DNA of 64,000 bases from Sediminicola sp037203765 (GCF_037203765.1 NZ_JBBCAS010000006.1:226423-290422); one strand, 5' to 3'. Shown: positions 45,220 through 54,847, counted from the first letter of the stretch. Numbers and translations are program-made. The notes: generated from the letters alone by a model not told the origin.

Positions 45220-45402
45220 ATGTTTGAACATTTCTTTCAATGCCCCTATTGTTGGGAAGAAATTTCCATGTTGTTGGATACTTCCATTTCCAAACAGACC
45301 TACGTGGAAGATTGTGAGGTATGTTGTAACCCAATAGAGGTAACGCCCATGTTTCAGGACCACGAACTCATAGGTTTTGAAGCGGACAGTTTGGAACAGT
45401 AA
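45220..45402 (+). CDS. CPXCG-motif cysteine-rich small protein
   Basis: 60 aa. Two Cys pairs, CPYC (8-11) and CEVCCNPI (about 32-39), in the arrangement of the CPXCG family; probably a zinc-binding knuckle. Function of the family is unknown. It follows the TolC gene by 2 bp, so it is co-transcribed with the efflux operon, perhaps by chance of operon tail. Confidence 0.88.
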   Translation: MFEHFFQCPYCWEEISMLLDTSISKQTYVEDCEVCCNPIEVTPMFQDHELIGFEADSLEQ

Positions 45403-45410
45403 ACGAATAA

Positions 45411-45440
45411 AAAAAGCGCCATGAAACCATGGCGCTTTTT
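45411..45440. terminator. Bidirectional terminator after the efflux operon
   Basis: Stem AAAAAGCGCCATG / CATGGCGCTTTTT (45411-45423 and 45428-45440), 13 perfect pairs around a 4-nt loop, A-run on one side and T-run on the other. It serves the efflux operon and the convergent GIN-domain gene. Confidence 0.9.
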
Positions 45441-45461
45441 ATTTGTTTCTTGAATTGGAGC

Positions 45462-46142
45462 CTACTGTATTGCATTGATGTTGCCCCCAACAAATTTTGT
45501 TTCTTTAATTTCTTTGGGGTTGCCATAAATATTTATGGTGCCTCCGGCTCTTACCGTAGCGTCCACAATATCAGAGGCATTTACATTGGCAGTGCCCCCT
45601 GCGTTTACAGATACCTCTGTCTGTTCTGTTTTTAGACTCTCGTTATTGACAGTTCCACCTGTATTCACAGAAATATCCTGAATCTTTGAGATCCCTGACA
45701 AGGAAATTATTCCTCCGGTGGTCGACTTTACATCCACCTTATCGGCTTCAACCTGTAGTTTGAGTTCGCCACCCTCCTGTGCACGCAATTCCAAGCTTAC
45801 GGATCGGAGCTGTTCATCGGAAATGATCTTTGCCTTTTCGTTTACATCCAGAACAACCAAATTTTCGGTATGGTACAACATAACCGTGGTATTATGTCCG
45901 TCCAAAAAGTTGTCCAATTCCATGCGTACTTTCAATTTCCCGGATTTATTTACAAATTCCACTTCGCTCTTATCCTCCCCGGTGATTACTGCTTTGTTTA
46001 CATCACTGCGGATCAATTTTACCGTAATGCCGTCATAGGCCTTTACCTCATAAAATTTGGATAGTTCGTGGGTCACTTCCTTTTGTGCTGAAATGTTCCA
46101 TGATAGTAATGTGAAGGCGATAAGTGCCAGTGTTGTTCTCAT
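45462..46142 (-). CDS. Exported GIN-domain (DUF2807) beta-helix-like protein
   Basis: 226 aa with a signal peptide (about 1-20, ending ISAQ). The rest is a repetitive beta structure of the head-GIN/DUF2807 family, with DGITVKLIRSDVNKAVI and runs rich in Gly, Thr, Val and Asn (VNTGGTVNNESL, VNAGGTANVNASDI, VRAGGTINIYGNP). Envelope protein of unknown role. Single gene, convergent with the efflux operon. Confidence 0.85.
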   Translation of the reverse strand: MRTTLALIAFTLLSWNISAQKEVTHELSKFYEVKAYDGITVKLIRSDVNKAVITGEDKSEVEFVNKSGKLKVRMELDNFLDGHNTTVMLYHTENLVVLDVNEKAKIISDEQLRSVSLELRAQEGGELKLQVEADKVDVKSTTGGIISLSGISKIQDISVNTGGTVNNESLKTEQTEVSVNAGGTANVNASDIVDATVRAGGTINIYGNPKEIKETKFVGGNINAIQ

Positions 46143-46349
46143 AGGTAATGGTATTAATGATTAAGTTATACTATATACGGTTTTAACTGGCCTAGGGCCT
46201 ACGGCAAAGGTCATATTTAAATGGAAGTACAGCGTTCTCAATCCGATCTAAAAGGAACTTTTTCAAAGCAGTTGTCCTGGCCCGGATTATAAAAATCAAC
46301 GGACTTAAATAATTTGATATTCTTTCAATAAAACGATTCATGAAAAATG

Positions 46350-46380
46350 TTGATTGCTACCTGTTAAATCTCTATTTTTA
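46350..46380 (+). promoter_or_regulatory. Promoter of the acetate uptake/activation operon
   Basis: TTG (46350-46352), 20-nt spacer, TATTTTTA (46373-46380): a near-perfect Bacteroidetes promoter with one mismatch at the last -7 base. It would give a leader of about 80 nt. Confidence 0.6.
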
Positions 46381-46396
46381 GAATATCGTAAAAGAA

Positions 46397-46427
46397 ATTC
46401 GGTATCTCTTTTTATGGAGAACCGAAT
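46397..46427 (+). promoter_or_regulatory. Leader hairpin of the acetate operon
   Basis: ATTCGGT...ACCGAAT (46397-46403 and 46421-46427) pairs 7 bp, continued by TCTC / GAGA after a single bulge. It lies in the predicted 5' leader. No T-run follows, so it is not a simple attenuator. Confidence 0.4.
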
Positions 46428-46466
46428 CGTATGGTGCTATTTTAATCAAAAAAAACCAAACAGCAG

Positions 46467-46727
46467 ATGACAGATAAACAGGCCAAGGCCAATGCCTATT
46501 GGAGGGAAAATGTACGGTATTTGTTGATTTTGTTGTCCATTTGGTTTTTAGTCTCCTATGGTGCTGGAATCTTGTTCAAGGATTTCTTGGATACCATAAA
46601 AATAGGAGGCTTTAAGCTAGGCTTTTGGTTTGCCCAGCAGGGTTCTATTTATGTGTTTGTCATCCTCATTTTTGTATATGTTAGGCTAATGAACAAACTG
46701 GACAAAAAATATGGGTACAATGAATAG
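46467..46727 (+). CDS. DUF4212 small membrane subunit of the symporter
   Basis: 86 aa with two membrane helices (about 17-37 and 50-72). This family is the small partner encoded before SSS-family acetate/solute symporters, comparable to YjcH before ActP. It precedes the symporter gene by 30 bp and shares its promoter. Confidence 0.9.
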   Translation: MTDKQAKANAYWRENVRYLLILLSIWFLVSYGAGILFKDFLDTIKIGGFKLGFWFAQQGSIYVFVILIFVYVRLMNKLDKKYGYNE

Positions 46728-46757
46728 GAATAGTATCATTTATAACCCTTGCATCAT

Positions 46758-48470
46758 ATGAGTGTGCAATTATGGACCTACATTATTGTGGGATTGACCT
46801 TTGCACTGTATATAGGCATTGCCATATGGTCTAGGGCAGGATCTACCAAGGAGTTTTACGTTGCAGGTGGCAATGTCTCCCCATTGGCCAATGGGATGGC
46901 CACAGCGGCAGATTGGATGTCCGCGGCCTCCTTTATATCCATGGCGGGTATTATTGCGTTTGCCGGATATGACGGCTCTGTATATCTTATGGGGTGGACG
47001 GGCGGATACGTGTTATTGGCCTTATTATTGGCCCCATATCTGAGGAAATTTGGAAAGTTTACGGTGCCCGATTTTATCGGGGAACGTTACTATTCCAAAA
47101 CAGCACGGATCGTCGCCGTAATATGCGCCCTAATCGTATCCTTTACCTATGTGGCCGGACAAATGCGGGGGGTAGGCGTGGTGTTTTCCAGATTTTTACA
47201 GGTTGATATTACCACAGGAGTCCTCATAGGGATGGTTATAGTGCTCTTTTATGCTGTCCTGGGCGGTATGAAGGGGATTACCTATACGCAGGTGGCCCAA
47301 TACTGCGTGCTCATCTTTGCCTTTATGGTTCCTGCCATTTTCATATCCATTCAAATGACGGGAAATCCTATTCCCCAATTGGGAATGGGCTCAACCATCA
47401 ATGATGGATCTGGGATGTACCTGTTGGAGAAATTGGACGGACTCTCCACCGAGCTCGGTTTTGCAGAGTATATGGACGGCTCCAAATCTATCGTGGATGT
47501 ATTTGCCATCACCTTGGCCCTTATGGTAGGTACGGCTGGACTGCCCCATGTGATCGTTCGGTTCTTTACGGTTAAAAGGGTAAGGGACGCCCGTAAATCT
47601 GCCGGGTGGGCCCTATTGCTCATCGCCATTTTATATACGACCGCTCCTGCGGTATCGGTATTTGCCAAAACAAACCTTATCAATACCGTTAGTGGCCAAG
47701 CGTATGCCGCCATGCCCACGTGGTTTAAAAACTGGGAAGAAACAGGGCTTCTTGTATTTGATGACAAGAACCAGGATGGAAAAATACAATATGTGGCCAG
47801 TAAAAAAGATAACGAGCTCACTATAGATAACGATATTATGGTACTGGCCAATCCAGAGATTGCTGATCTACCTGCCTGGGTCATTGCCCTTGTTGCAGCC
47901 GGAGGTTTGGCAGCAGCGCTCTCCACAGCAGCTGGATTGTTGTTGGTGATCTCCTCGTCCGTATCCCATGATCTTATCAAGAGTATTTTTAAGCCCAATA
48001 TCTCGGAAATGGGCGAGCTATGGGCCGCTAGGATTTCTGCGACCGTTGCGGTGGTCATAGCAGGCTATTTTGGGATCAATCCACCTGGGTTTGTGGCGGC
48101 AGTGGTTGCCCTTGCCTTTGGTCTGGCGGCAGCTTCTTTTTTTCCTGCCATAGTTTTGGGAATTTTTTATAAAAAAATGAGTAAAGAAGGGGCCATAGCT
48201 GGAATGATCGTAGGGATTTCCTTGATGCTTTTTTATATGTTGAAATTCAAATTTGGACTTTTTGATGGCGGTAAAGAGGCCGTAGCCGGACTTTCCAAGG
48301 ACTGGTGGTTTGGAATTTCCCCGGAAGGCTTTGGTAGCATCGCTATGATCGTTAACTTTATGGTAGCCATATTGGTCAACCTATTTACGCCAGATCCCCC
48401 AGAACAAGTGCAAGAAATCGTTGAGGATATCCGTATTCCCAGTGGAGCGGGAAATGCGGCCGTCCACTAA
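46758..48470 (+). CDS. Sodium:solute symporter (SSS family), acetate permease-like
   Basis: 570 aa from ATG 46758 (a TTG three codons earlier is possible). About thirteen hydrophobic segments; ATAADWMSAASFISMAGI and AAALSTAAGLLLVISSSVSHD are the SSS signatures, close to ActP. An insert near 320-370 carries an acidic DDKNQDGKIQ calcium-loop-like stretch. It likely imports acetate or a similar short carboxylate with Na+. The direct neighbour acs strongly supports acetate. Confidence 0.92.
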   Translation: MSVQLWTYIIVGLTFALYIGIAIWSRAGSTKEFYVAGGNVSPLANGMATAADWMSAASFISMAGIIAFAGYDGSVYLMGWTGGYVLLALLLAPYLRKFGKFTVPDFIGERYYSKTARIVAVICALIVSFTYVAGQMRGVGVVFSRFLQVDITTGVLIGMVIVLFYAVLGGMKGITYTQVAQYCVLIFAFMVPAIFISIQMTGNPIPQLGMGSTINDGSGMYLLEKLDGLSTELGFAEYMDGSKSIVDVFAITLALMVGTAGLPHVIVRFFTVKRVRDARKSAGWALLLIAILYTTAPAVSVFAKTNLINTVSGQAYAAMPTWFKNWEETGLLVFDDKNQDGKIQYVASKKDNELTIDNDIMVLANPEIADLPAWVIALVAAGGLAAALSTAAGLLLVISSSVSHDLIKSIFKPNISEMGELWAARISATVAVVIAGYFGINPPGFVAAVVALAFGLAAASFFPAIVLGIFYKKMSKEGAIAGMIVGISLMLFYMLKFKFGLFDGGKEAVAGLSKDWWFGISPEGFGSIAMIVNFMVAILVNLFTPDPPEQVQEIVEDIRIPSGAGNAAVH

Positions 48471-48502
48471 ATTAAAACTAGTAATACAAGCAGTATCTAA
48501 GC

Positions 48503-50410
48503 ATGAGCAATTACCATATAAAGCATTTAGAAGAGTATTTTCAGGTATACCGCAAATCGGTAAGGGATCCAGAAAGTTTTTGGGAAGAAGTGGCCGAAGA
48601 ACATTTTTTATGGCGCAAAAGATGGGACAAGGTTCTGAGTTGGGATTTCACCAAACCTGAGGTACAATGGTTTGAGGGTGCACAACTCAATATCACGGAG
48701 AACTGTATCGATAGGCACTTGCCAACCAGAGGATCCAAAACGGCCATTATTTTTGAACCTAATAACCCGGATGAGGAGGCGGAGCATATCACCTACAGGC
48801 AATTGCATGAACGTGTCTGCGAATTTGCCAATGTGCTCAAGGATGAGGGCATAAAAAAAGGGGATAGGGTATGTATCTATTTGCCGATGATACCCGAACT
48901 GGCCATTTCACTTCTGGCATGTGCCCGTATTGGGGCCATCCATTCAGTGGTATTTGCGGGTTTTTCATCTACCGCCCTTTCCACTAGGATCAATGATAGT
49001 GATTGTAAAATGGTAATTACTTCCGACGGCTCTTACCGCGGGGGAAAAGAAATAGATCTCAAAGGGATCGTGGACGAAGCACTTCAAGACTGTCCCGGAG
49101 TAAAAACCGTTTTGGTGGCCAAAAGGATACATTCCAAGATTAATATGAAGGAGGGCAGGGACAAATGGTTACAACCCTTGTTGGACGAGGCTTATAACGA
49201 CTGTGTTCCAGAGATCATGGATGCAGAAGACCCTCTGTTCATTTTGTATACCTCTGGATCTACTGGTAAGCCCAAGGGCATGCTCCATACCACCGCAGGC
49301 TATATGGTTTATACGGCCTATACTTTCAAGAACGTTTTTCAATATAGGGAGAAGGACGTCTACTGGTGTACCGCCGATATTGGCTGGATCACCGGCCACA
49401 GTTATATTGTCTATGGTCCATTGGCCAATGGGGCAACCACCGTCCTTTTTGAAGGGGTTCCGAGTTATCCCGACTTCGGTCGTTTTTGGGAGATCATAGA
49501 AAAACATAAGGTGAGTCAGTTCTATACGGCTCCAACTGCTATCCGAGCTTTGGCCAAAGAGAGTTTGGACCATGTTGAAAAGCACGATCTTTCCTCGATC
49601 AAAGTTCTGGGAACCGTAGGGGAACCCATTAATGAGGAGGCATGGCATTGGTACAACGTGAATGTAGGAAAAAAGAAAAGTCCAATTGTGGACACCTGGT
49701 GGCAAACCGAAACTGGGGGGATCATGATCTCGCCCATCCCTTATGCCACCCCAACGATTCCTACCTATGCCACCTTGCCATTGCCTGGCGTACAATTGGC
49801 CCTAATGGACGAGAATGGGCAGGAAATTAAAGGCAATCAGGTAGATGGCAGGCTCTGTATCAAATTCCCATGGCCTTCCATGGCCCGTACTATCTGGGGA
49901 AACCATCAGCGGTATAAGGATACTTATTTTTCAGCATTTGAGAACAAGTATTTTACCGGGGACGGGGCCTTGAGGGATGAGGTAGGGTATTACCGGATCA
50001 CCGGTAGGGTAGATGATGTGATCATCGTTTCTGGCCATAACTTGGGAACAGCACCCATTGAAGACGCTATCAATGAACACCCGGCCGTAGCTGAATCTGC
50101 CATTGTAGGTTTTCCCCATGAAATCAAGGGAAGTGCATTGTACGGATACGTGATCCTAAAGGTCACCGGAGAATCCCGAGACCAGAACAACCTGAGAAAA
50201 GAGATCAACCAGATTATTACCGAACAGATTGGCCCCATCGCAAAATTGGATAAGATCCAATTTACCAGCGGGCTGCCAAAAACCCGATCAGGGAAGATCA
50301 TGAGACGGATCTTACGGAAGATAGCCTGTGGCGAGATGGATAATTTGGGGGATACCTCCACACTGTTGAACCCGGAAGTGGTCCAAGAAATCATTGAACA
50401 TAAATTATAG
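48503..50410 (+). CDS. acs: Acetate--CoA ligase
   Basis: 635 aa, normal length. Acs activates acetate to acetyl-CoA through acetyl-AMP. AMP-binding motif YTSGSTGKPKGML near residue 250, WWQTETGG near 400, and the acetylation/catalytic Lys598 in RSGKIMRR. It starts 32 bp after the symporter gene; uptake and activation are thus co-expressed. Confidence 0.98.
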   Translation: MSNYHIKHLEEYFQVYRKSVRDPESFWEEVAEEHFLWRKRWDKVLSWDFTKPEVQWFEGAQLNITENCIDRHLPTRGSKTAIIFEPNNPDEEAEHITYRQLHERVCEFANVLKDEGIKKGDRVCIYLPMIPELAISLLACARIGAIHSVVFAGFSSTALSTRINDSDCKMVITSDGSYRGGKEIDLKGIVDEALQDCPGVKTVLVAKRIHSKINMKEGRDKWLQPLLDEAYNDCVPEIMDAEDPLFILYTSGSTGKPKGMLHTTAGYMVYTAYTFKNVFQYREKDVYWCTADIGWITGHSYIVYGPLANGATTVLFEGVPSYPDFGRFWEIIEKHKVSQFYTAPTAIRALAKESLDHVEKHDLSSIKVLGTVGEPINEEAWHWYNVNVGKKKSPIVDTWWQTETGGIMISPIPYATPTIPTYATLPLPGVQLALMDENGQEIKGNQVDGRLCIKFPWPSMARTIWGNHQRYKDTYFSAFENKYFTGDGALRDEVGYYRITGRVDDVIIVSGHNLGTAPIEDAINEHPAVAESAIVGFPHEIKGSALYGYVILKVTGESRDQNNLRKEINQIITEQIGPIAKLDKIQFTSGLPKTRSGKIMRRILRKIACGEMDNLGDTSTLLNPEVVQEIIEHKL

Positions 50411-50435
50411 GGGTTTTGCGCCCTATATGCCAAAT

Positions 50436-50465
50436 AAAAAGGCCTTCTTTTCAGAAGGCCTTTTT
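50436..50465. terminator. Bidirectional terminator between acs and the carboxylase operon
   Basis: Stem AAAAAGGCCTTCT / AGAAGGCCTTTTT (50436-50448 and 50453-50465), 13 pairs, TTTC loop, A- and T-runs at both sides. Confidence 0.9.
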
Positions 50466-50468
50466 ATG

Positions 50469-52010
50469 TTATAACGGTATATTCCCGTGCTTTCGATTGG
50501 GCAGTACCATCTCTTTATGTTCCAGCATGCTGAAACCTTTGATAAGTTTCCTTCTGGTATCCTTGGGCAATATTACCTCGTCTATAAATCCACGCTGTGC
50601 CGCACGGTAGGGGTTGGCAAATTTGTCGGCATATTCTGCCTCCTTTTCCAAAAGTTTTTTCCCTGGATCGTCCGAAGCAGAAATCTCTTTTCTAAAGATG
50701 ATCTCACTGGCACCTTTGGCCCCCATCACCGCAATTTCTGCGCTTGGCCAAGCATAATTAAGATCGGCCCCAATATGTTTGGAGTTCATCACATCATAGG
50801 CACCACCATAGGCCTTACGGGTGATAACCGTAATCCTTGGAACGGTTGCCTCACTAAGGGCATACAACAGTTTTGCACCGTGTACGATGATACCGTTCCA
50901 TTCCTGATCCGTTCCGGGTAAGAAACCGGGGACATCTACCAGGACCAACAGCGGAATATTGAAACAATCACAAAAACGAACAAAACGCGCTGCTTTTTTA
51001 GAGCTGTTCACGTCCAACACCCCTGCCAAGAACATAGGCTGGTTGGCTACAATACCAATACTTCTACCTCCCAATCTTGCAAATCCAACAATAATATTTT
51101 CTGCATAGTCCTTATGTATTTCGTAAAAACTATCGTCATCAATAATGCCCTTGATCACCTCGTGCATGTCGTAAGGTTTATTGGCGTTATCTGGAATAAT
51201 ATCGGATAGGTTATCCCTTACTTCGTCCCCTAATTCAAATGGAATTGTTGTTGGCGTCTCTTTGTTGCTCTGAGGCAAATATCCCAAAAGTGTTTTGATG
51301 TCCTCCAGGCATTGCACATCATTGGCCGAGGTAATATGCGCCACTCCGGATTTGGAGGAGTGTGTACTGGCACCTCCGAGTTCTTCAGAGGTTACCTCTT
51401 CATTGGTTACTGTCTTCACCACATTGGGACCGGTAACGAACATATAGCTGGTATCTTCCACCATCATCGTAAAATCGGTCATTGCGGGAGAATAAACGGC
51501 CCCGCCGGCACAGGGTCCCATAATGGCCGAAATTTGTGGGATAACCCCAGACGCCTGAACATTTCTATAAAAAATATCAGCATAGCCTCCAAGGGACCTT
51601 ACCCCTTCCTGTATCCTTGCCCCGCCAGAGTCGTTCAACCCTACCAAAGGCGCTCCTACTTTTACCGCCAGGTCCATGATCTTGCAGATCTTTTCAGCAT
51701 GGGTTTCTGAAAGTGCCCCGCCGAACACCGTAAAATCTTGGGCGAAAACATAGACCAATCGTCCATTGACGGTACCATACCCGGTAATTACACCATCACC
51801 GTAATACATTTCCTTTTCCATTTCAAAATCGGTGGTCCTGTGGGTCACCAGAATCCCTATTTCCTCAAAGGAGCCCTCATCCATCAAGTAATTGACCCGC
51901 TCACGGGCGGTCAGTTTTTTCTTTTGATGTTGTTTTTTGATCCTACTTTCACCTCCTCCCAAATGGGCCTTGGCAATTTTATCCTCTAGTTCTTTTATTT
52001 TGGAATCCAT
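50469..52010 (-). CDS. Acyl-CoA carboxylase beta subunit (carboxyltransferase)
   Basis: 513 aa, single polypeptide with N- and C-terminal carboxyltransferase halves (crotonase-like), as in propionyl-CoA or acetyl-CoA carboxylases of actinobacterial/PccB type. The oxyanion-forming GGSRIQEGV-like region GGARIQEGV near 125 and GAKGASEIIFRKEIS near 420 are typical. It moves CO2 from biotin to an acyl-CoA. Last gene of the carboxylase operon, 3 bp after the biotin carboxylase gene. Propionyl-CoA is my first guess for substrate; acetyl-CoA is not excluded. Confidence 0.93.
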   Translation of the reverse strand: MDSKIKELEDKIAKAHLGGGESRIKKQHQKKKLTARERVNYLMDEGSFEEIGILVTHRTTDFEMEKEMYYGDGVITGYGTVNGRLVYVFAQDFTVFGGALSETHAEKICKIMDLAVKVGAPLVGLNDSGGARIQEGVRSLGGYADIFYRNVQASGVIPQISAIMGPCAGGAVYSPAMTDFTMMVEDTSYMFVTGPNVVKTVTNEEVTSEELGGASTHSSKSGVAHITSANDVQCLEDIKTLLGYLPQSNKETPTTIPFELGDEVRDNLSDIIPDNANKPYDMHEVIKGIIDDDSFYEIHKDYAENIIVGFARLGGRSIGIVANQPMFLAGVLDVNSSKKAARFVRFCDCFNIPLLVLVDVPGFLPGTDQEWNGIIVHGAKLLYALSEATVPRITVITRKAYGGAYDVMNSKHIGADLNYAWPSAEIAVMGAKGASEIIFRKEISASDDPGKKLLEKEAEYADKFANPYRAAQRGFIDEVILPKDTRRKLIKGFSMLEHKEMVLPNRKHGNIPL

Positions 52011-52013
52011 ATG

Positions 52014-53462
52014 TTACTGAATTGGCAATCTTAGAATTTTTTGGTCTTTCAAGTACTGTTTTAAAGCGATCATGGCCGCTATTTTCGCTTCTTCTTCGTT
52101 TCTGCTCTTTAATGCTTCCGGAGAATAATAGTTCTTCACAAAATGTGTGTCAAAAGCACCCGATCGGAAGGCTTCATGTTCAAAAACGTACCTTCCAAAT
52201 GCCAGCGTGGTCTCCACACCGGTGACTTGGTAAGCGTCAATGGCTGCGATCATCAATTGGATGGCCTCTTCCCTTGTTTTTCCATAGGTGATCAATTTGG
52301 CCAACATGGGGTCGTAATAGATGGGAATATCCATACCTTGTTCAAATCCATTGTCTACTCGTATGCCTTCGCCCTTTGGCAAAACATAGGTGTCCAAATG
52401 ACCCACACTTGGTAAAAAATCGTTCAACGGATCTTCAGCATATACCCGTAATTCCAGGGCATGGCCTTTGATCTGAAGATCTTTTTGTGCCATTGGTAGC
52501 TTTTCGCCCCTGGCTACCCTGATCTGGAGTTCCACCAAATCTACTTCAGTGATCAGTTCCGTGACGGGATGTTCCACTTGTAGCCTGGTATTCATTTCCA
52601 GAAAGTAGAAGTTATGGTTTTCGTCCAACAGGAATTCCACCGTTCCGGCACCTACATAGTCGCAGGCTTGCGCCACTTTTACGGCAGCTTCGCCCATCTT
52701 TGTCCTTAACTCGGGAGAAAGGACGGAGGATGGGGCTTCTTCCACCACCTTTTGGTGTCTACGTTGGATACTGCACTCCCTTTCAAAAAGATGCAGGATA
52801 TTCCCATGGGTATCCGCCATCACTTGGATTTCTATGTGTCTGGGGGAGGCTACGTACTTTTCAATAAACACGGAACCATCCCCAAAAGCCGAAGTCGCTT
52901 CGCTAATGGCCCTTTTCATCTGTGATTCCAGATCGATTTCTTTTTCTACGATCCGCATCCCTTTTCCTCCACCTCCTGCGGAAGCTTTGATCAATATGGG
53001 AAAACCAATTTTCTTCCCAATTTCCTTTGCCTTTTCAATATCGGTTATGGCCTTGTCAATTCCCGGAACCATGGGGATGCCGTAGTCTTTAACAGCGTCC
53101 TTGGCGGCCAGCTTACTGCCCATTATTTTTATGGCGTCCGACTTTGGACCGATAAAAATGAGGTTGTTTTTTTCCACTTCCTCGGCAAAGGCAGCGTTCT
53201 CACTGAGAAATCCATAGCCGGGATGAATTGCGTCTACCTGGAGCTCTTTGGCAACCTTTATGATCTTGGAGCCCAAAAGGTAGGATTCGTTGGAAGGTGC
53301 CTCCCCAATGCACACGGCCTCATCGGCAAATCTTACATGGGGAGCATTTCTGTCTATGGTAGAATAGATGGCCACCGTCTTGATGCCCATTTTCTGGGCA
53401 GTTTTCATAACCCTAATGGCAATTTCACCACGGTTGGCAATCAATATCTTTTTTATGTTCAT
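52014..53462 (-). CDS. Biotin carboxylase subunit of the acyl-CoA carboxylase
   Basis: 482 aa from ATG 53462 (GTG 53465 possible). ATP-grasp enzyme that carboxylates the biotin of the carrier protein. ANRGEIAIRVMKTA at the start, the Gly-rich ATP lid KASAGGGGKGMRI near 160, and the EMNTRLQVEHPVTE active-site stretch near 290 are clear. The C-terminus is longer than AccC of the E. coli type by about 30 residues. Middle gene of the operon. Confidence 0.95.
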   Translation of the reverse strand: MNIKKILIANRGEIAIRVMKTAQKMGIKTVAIYSTIDRNAPHVRFADEAVCIGEAPSNESYLLGSKIIKVAKELQVDAIHPGYGFLSENAAFAEEVEKNNLIFIGPKSDAIKIMGSKLAAKDAVKDYGIPMVPGIDKAITDIEKAKEIGKKIGFPILIKASAGGGGKGMRIVEKEIDLESQMKRAISEATSAFGDGSVFIEKYVASPRHIEIQVMADTHGNILHLFERECSIQRRHQKVVEEAPSSVLSPELRTKMGEAAVKVAQACDYVGAGTVEFLLDENHNFYFLEMNTRLQVEHPVTELITEVDLVELQIRVARGEKLPMAQKDLQIKGHALELRVYAEDPLNDFLPSVGHLDTYVLPKGEGIRVDNGFEQGMDIPIYYDPMLAKLITYGKTREEAIQLMIAAIDAYQVTGVETTLAFGRYVFEHEAFRSGAFDTHFVKNYYSPEALKSRNEEEAKIAAMIALKQYLKDQKILRLPIQ

Positions 53463-53465
53463 CAC

Positions 53466-53951
53466 TTATTCAAATTCAATTAATAACTGTCCCTTGTCAA
53501 TAGCAGTTCCCTTGTTTATGGGTACCGACTTGATAACTCCCTCCCTAGGGGAGGTGATGATGTTTTCCATTTTCATGGCTTCCAAAATAAGTAAGGGCTC
53601 TCCTTCCTTTACCGATTGACCAGGGTTCACGTGTATGTCCAGTATCAATCCGGGCATTGGAGCTTTGATGGAATCGATCTGTTTGGAGGAACCCAGGGCA
53701 AAACCCATTTCCTTGATCAGTAGATCGAGGTCATCGGTAATCGATATTTCATAGGGTTTATTATTGATTTTGACCGTGTATTCCTTTTGGTTCAAATCGG
53801 ATTTTATTACTTCCGCCTTAAAGGGTCTGTTGTCCTGCAGCACATGGTACTGCCCTGGTCCCATGGACAAAGTGTCCAATTGGTCCAATTCTGACCATGG
53901 AATGGTAAAGCTGTAGTTTTCATCTACAGTTACTTCAAATTTTTTATTCAT
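53466..53951 (-). CDS. Biotin carboxyl carrier protein
   Basis: 161 aa from ATG 53951. The C-terminal biotinyl domain has the biotin-accepting Lys127 in LEAMKMEN, with PMPGLILDIHV before it. The N-terminal 85 residues are a separate domain without known motif, as in carrier subunits of acyl-CoA carboxylases. It is the first gene of the three-gene operon and ends 3 bp before the biotin carboxylase start. Confidence 0.95.
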   Translation of the reverse strand: MNKKFEVTVDENYSFTIPWSELDQLDTLSMGPGQYHVLQDNRPFKAEVIKSDLNQKEYTVKINNKPYEISITDDLDLLIKEMGFALGSSKQIDSIKAPMPGLILDIHVNPGQSVKEGEPLLILEAMKMENIITSPREGVIKSVPINKGTAIDKGQLLIEFE

Positions 53952-54127
53952 CAAACTATGGGTTTAGAAATACCTAGCCCTAGGGATATTCATTGCGAAT
54001 AGGAGGTAAGAGAGAATCCATATCTGCTCTTGCAAGGTCTAGATAACTTTAACAGCTTAAAGATATATTTAATTTTTAAGCTGATGAAAAAATACCCCGG
54101 TTGTGGGCGTTTTTGGCAAGGTAAGTC

Positions 54128-54847
54128 CTACTTGTAATTGTCGTTGGGGAGATTCAACATGGTATTATGGGTAGTCTTTATTTTTTCGGGGGTGAAGCCT
54201 GTCTTGTACATCACGAAGAGTACCAAATTGGTGAAGTTTACCCGCAAATATGAATTGTAGTCATATTTTCTGGCAGAGACCACAAGGTTGTTGTTGACTA
54301 TTTTATAGGTGATCTTGTTCTTCTTGATCTTGTCCCAAAATTCAAAATCCTCCATGATGACCTGATCTTCATTAAAGCCGCCCAATTGTTCAAAGTTGGC
54401 CTTGGTGATAAAAAGGCATTGGTCCCCAGCTCCTGTGAAGAGTCCGTCCTTGGCGGTGAAAAATTCGTTTATTTTAAGCAGTGGCCCGCTCTTGTCGAAC
54501 CTATATGAAAAAAGGCCTGCACCAAAACCGTCGCCAATGGTTTCAAAAATATTGGTTAAGAATCCAGTAGGGGGAATACTATCGGCATGTAGAAAGGCCA
54601 GAATACTGCCTTTGGCCATTTGGGCGCCCATGTTCATTTGTACGGCCCTTCCCTTTCCTGGGCATTTGACAATATGGAATGGCCCCGTGGTTGGTATTTG
54701 TTCCGTCCCATCCGTATTCCCGCCCGACAGTATAACCAATACCTCCACCTGTAAGGATGGGTGCTGCTTTAATTGTGCAGAGAGTATTTTGAAAAGACCT
54801 TCAATATTTTCTTTTTCGTTGTGTGCGGGAATAACAATACTTAACAT
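54128..54847 (-). CDS. Family 2 glycosyltransferase (TIGR04283-like)
   Basis: 239 aa, soluble GT-A fold. SIVIPAHNEKENI at the start, a GNTDGT nucleotide site, GRAVQMNMGAQMAKG, FLHADS as DxD-like metal motif, GDQCLFI and MEDFEFW near 165. This pattern resembles the rSAM/selenodomain-associated (arsenosugar) transferases. The DUF547 gene on the other side is often found in the same arsenosugar gene groups, but the radical-SAM gene itself is not here. Substrate unknown. Confidence 0.82.
   Translation of the reverse strand: MLSIVIPAHNEKENIEGLFKILSAQLKQHPSLQVEVLVILSGGNTDGTEQIPTTGPFHIVKCPGKGRAVQMNMGAQMAKGSILAFLHADSIPPTGFLTNIFETIGDGFGAGLFSYRFDKSGPLLKINEFFTAKDGLFTGAGDQCLFITKANFEQLGGFNEDQVIMEDFEFWDKIKKNKITYKIVNNNLVVSARKYDYNSYLRVNFTNLVLFVMYKTGFTPEKIKTTHNTMLNLPNDNYK

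Larger units (their letters stand above)
46143..46466. other. 324-bp divergent intergenic region
   Basis: No gene is seen. The right half contains the acetate-operon promoter and leader hairpin listed separately; the left half has nothing recognised apart from the start region of the GIN-domain gene. Confidence 0.6.
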
